Source: 70-18 sp041691815 (GTDB lineage: Bacteria > Pseudomonadota > Alphaproteobacteria > Acetobacterales > Acetobacteraceae). From it: a stretch of 16,494 nt of DNA. This document shows, one piece after another, positions 15,579 through 16,494 of this stretch (its first letter is position 1; each line of letters opens with the position of its first letter). The stretch spans positions 1 to 16,494 of the forward strand of contig JBEPTZ010000099.1 in assembly GCA_041691815.1 (NCBI GenBank). The letters run 5' to 3'. The notes beneath the pieces were generated by a model. It had not been told where the DNA came from, ran no database searches, and worked only from the letters and a program-made list of their open reading frames with translations. Both the position numbers and the translations under genes were made by a program.

Positions 15579-15734
15579 AGGGAAGCGTCTTCTTTTTGTG
15601 AACAAAAAGGAAGCTTTTTCATCCGCCTTGCAACAACGGAGTGTTGGAGACTCCGAAATCTCCACCCCCCTGCTGTTGCAAGGCGGATAGAAAAAGTTTT
15701 TTGATTCTTTTTTCCAAAAAAGAACTGCTTCCTT
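15578..15734. repeat. Composite palindromic element, copy D
   Basis: Lies between ilvN and ilvC. Plus-strand order: AAGGGAAGC (15578-15586, sharing its first base with the ilvN stop); hairpin 1, CTTCTTTTTG (15589-15598) with CAAAAAGGAAG (15603-15613), one bulge; long stem CTTTTTC plus ATCCGCCTTGCAACA (15614-15635) with TGTTGCAAGGCGGAT plus GAAAAAG (15674-15696), one bulged A; inside its loop a hairpin TGGAGA (15645-15650) with TCTCCA (15659-15664); T6 (15697-15702); hairpin 2, TTCTTTTTT (15705-15713) with AAAAAAGAA (15716-15724); right end GCTTCCTT (15727-15734). It shares its long-stem sequence and inner GGAGACTCCG with copy A. Confidence 0.85.
15614..15702 (+). terminator. Terminator-like stem between ilvN and ilvC
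   Basis: A 22-bp stem (15614-15635 with 15674-15696) is followed directly by six T on the plus strand, as in an intrinsic terminator, though the loop (38 nt) is large and holds its own hairpin. It may end or attenuate ilvBN transcription before ilvC. Function inferred from shape. Confidence 0.45.
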
Positions 15735-15768
15735 ATTTGTCTTAGTGGAATAACCAGGGAGACCATCG

Positions 15769-16494
15769 ATGCGCGTTTACTACGACCGCGATGCGGACGT
15801 GAACCTGATCAAGGCCAAGAAGGTCGCGATCGTCGGCTATGGCAGCCAGGGCCATGCCCATGCCAACAACCTGAAGGACAGCGGCTGCAAGGAGTTGGTG
15901 GTGGCGCTGCGCCCCGGTTCCACCGGCGTCGCCAAGGCCGAGGCCGCCGGGTTGAAGGTGATGGAGCCGGCCGCCGCCGCCAAATGGGCCGATGTGGTGA
16001 TGGTGCTGACTCCCGATGAGGGCCAGGGCGACCTGTATCGCGACAGCCTGCACGCCAACATGCGCCCCGGCACCGCGATGGCCTTCGCGCATGGCTTGAA
16101 TGTGCATTTCAAGCTGTTGGAAGCGCGCGCCGATATCGACGTGTTCATGATCGCGCCGAAGGGCCCAGGCCATACCGTGCGCAGCGAATACCAGCGCGGC
16201 GGCGGCGTACCCTGCCTGGTGGCGGTGGACCAGAACCCCAGCGGCAATGCGCTGGAAGTGGCGCTGTCGTATGCCAGCGCGATCGGCGGTGGGCGGGCCG
16301 GGATCATCGAGACGACGTTCCAGGAAGAATGCGAGACCGACCTGTTCGGCGAGCAGGTGGTGCTGTGCGGCGGCCTGGTGGAGCTGATCCGCAGCGGCTG
16401 GGAAACCCTGGTGGAAGCCGGCTATGCCCCTGAAATGGCTTACTTCGAGTGCCTGCACGAGGTGAAGCTGATCGTCGACCTGATCTATGAGGGC
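15769..16494 (+). CDS. ilvC: Ketol-acid reductoisomerase, 5' part (runs off the window)
   Basis: Second common step of branched-chain amino acid synthesis: Mg-dependent isomerisation and NADPH-dependent reduction of acetolactate. 242 codons are present and the frame is open to the window edge; class I enzymes have about 340 residues, so roughly 100 are missing. Visible: nucleotide-binding GYGSQGHA (23-30), LRPGS (47-51) at the NADPH-specificity loop, FAHGLN with catalytic His108, and metal ligands Asp191 and Glu195 in DLFGEQ. Glu227 and Glu231 lie in FECLHE. The start at 15769 has AGGGAG 7 nt upstream, a strong site. It lies downstream of ilvBN but is separated from them by element D, so a separate promoter or partial read-through is likely. 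Confidence 0.96.
   Translation, partial: MRVYYDRDADVNLIKAKKVAIVGYGSQGHAHANNLKDSGCKELVVALRPGSTGVAKAEAAGLKVMEPAAAAKWADVVMVLTPDEGQGDLYRDSLHANMRPGTAMAFAHGLNVHFKLLEARADIDVFMIAPKGPGHTVRSEYQRGGGVPCLVAVDQNPSGNALEVALSYASAIGGGRAGIIETTFQEECETDLFGEQVVLCGGLVELIRSGWETLVEAGYAPEMAYFECLHEVKLIVDLIYEG

Noticed and set aside
15769..16494. ilvC as a truncated pseudogene
   Set aside because: The frame is intact to the last base; it is cut by the window, not by a stop.

Overview
The window is high-GC chromosomal DNA with dense, short-spaced housekeeping genes. The set of genes (a malic enzyme fused to a phosphotransacetylase-like domain, an ATP12-type F1 chaperone, a DUF6481 protein, a small J-domain membrane protein, and the ilvB variant with GEAS in its cofactor motif) points to an alphaproteobacterium. 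The gene order serB / miaA-ilvB-ilvN-ilvC and the style of the repeats suggest Acetobacteraceae (Rhodospirillales). That family assignment is inference from recall; no database was searched.

Layout. Positions 1-4162 are read on the minus strand: galU (UDP-glucose synthesis), a membrane J-domain protein, maeB (malic enzyme) and a tRNA-Leu(GAG). lipB (octanoyl transferase) is divergent from the tRNA at 4189-4857. Positions 4862-9988 are again minus strand: an alpha/beta hydrolase, then a tight cluster reading asmA-like > atp12-like > acyP > dedA-like with 16-bp, 1-bp-overlap and 1-bp-overlap junctions. Next come a DUF6481 gene behind a structured 262-bp gap, a small unknown gene (85 aa) and serB. 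From 12179 to the end the plus strand carries miaA, ilvB, ilvN and the first 242 codons of ilvC. The last three encode the first two common steps of valine, leucine and isoleucine synthesis.

The most unusual feature is not a gene. Four copies of a composite palindromic element lie at about 1-90 (cut by the window edge), 1563-1695, 12047-12180 and 15578-15734. Three are seen whole. Each has short inverted ends related to AAGGAAGC/GCTTCCTT, two A/T-rich hairpins (arms like GTTCTTTTTT/AAAAAAGAAC), and between them a longer stem whose sequence differs between copies while both arms still pair. The copies abut coding sequence: stop codons of galU, maeB and ilvN lie in or within a few bases of an element, the J-protein start is 3 bp from one, and the likely miaA TTG start lies at the edge of another. 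They could act as two-way terminators, mRNA-end stabilisers or attenuators, and they look like a dispersed non-autonomous repeat family. No transposase, integrase, phage gene or CRISPR array was seen.
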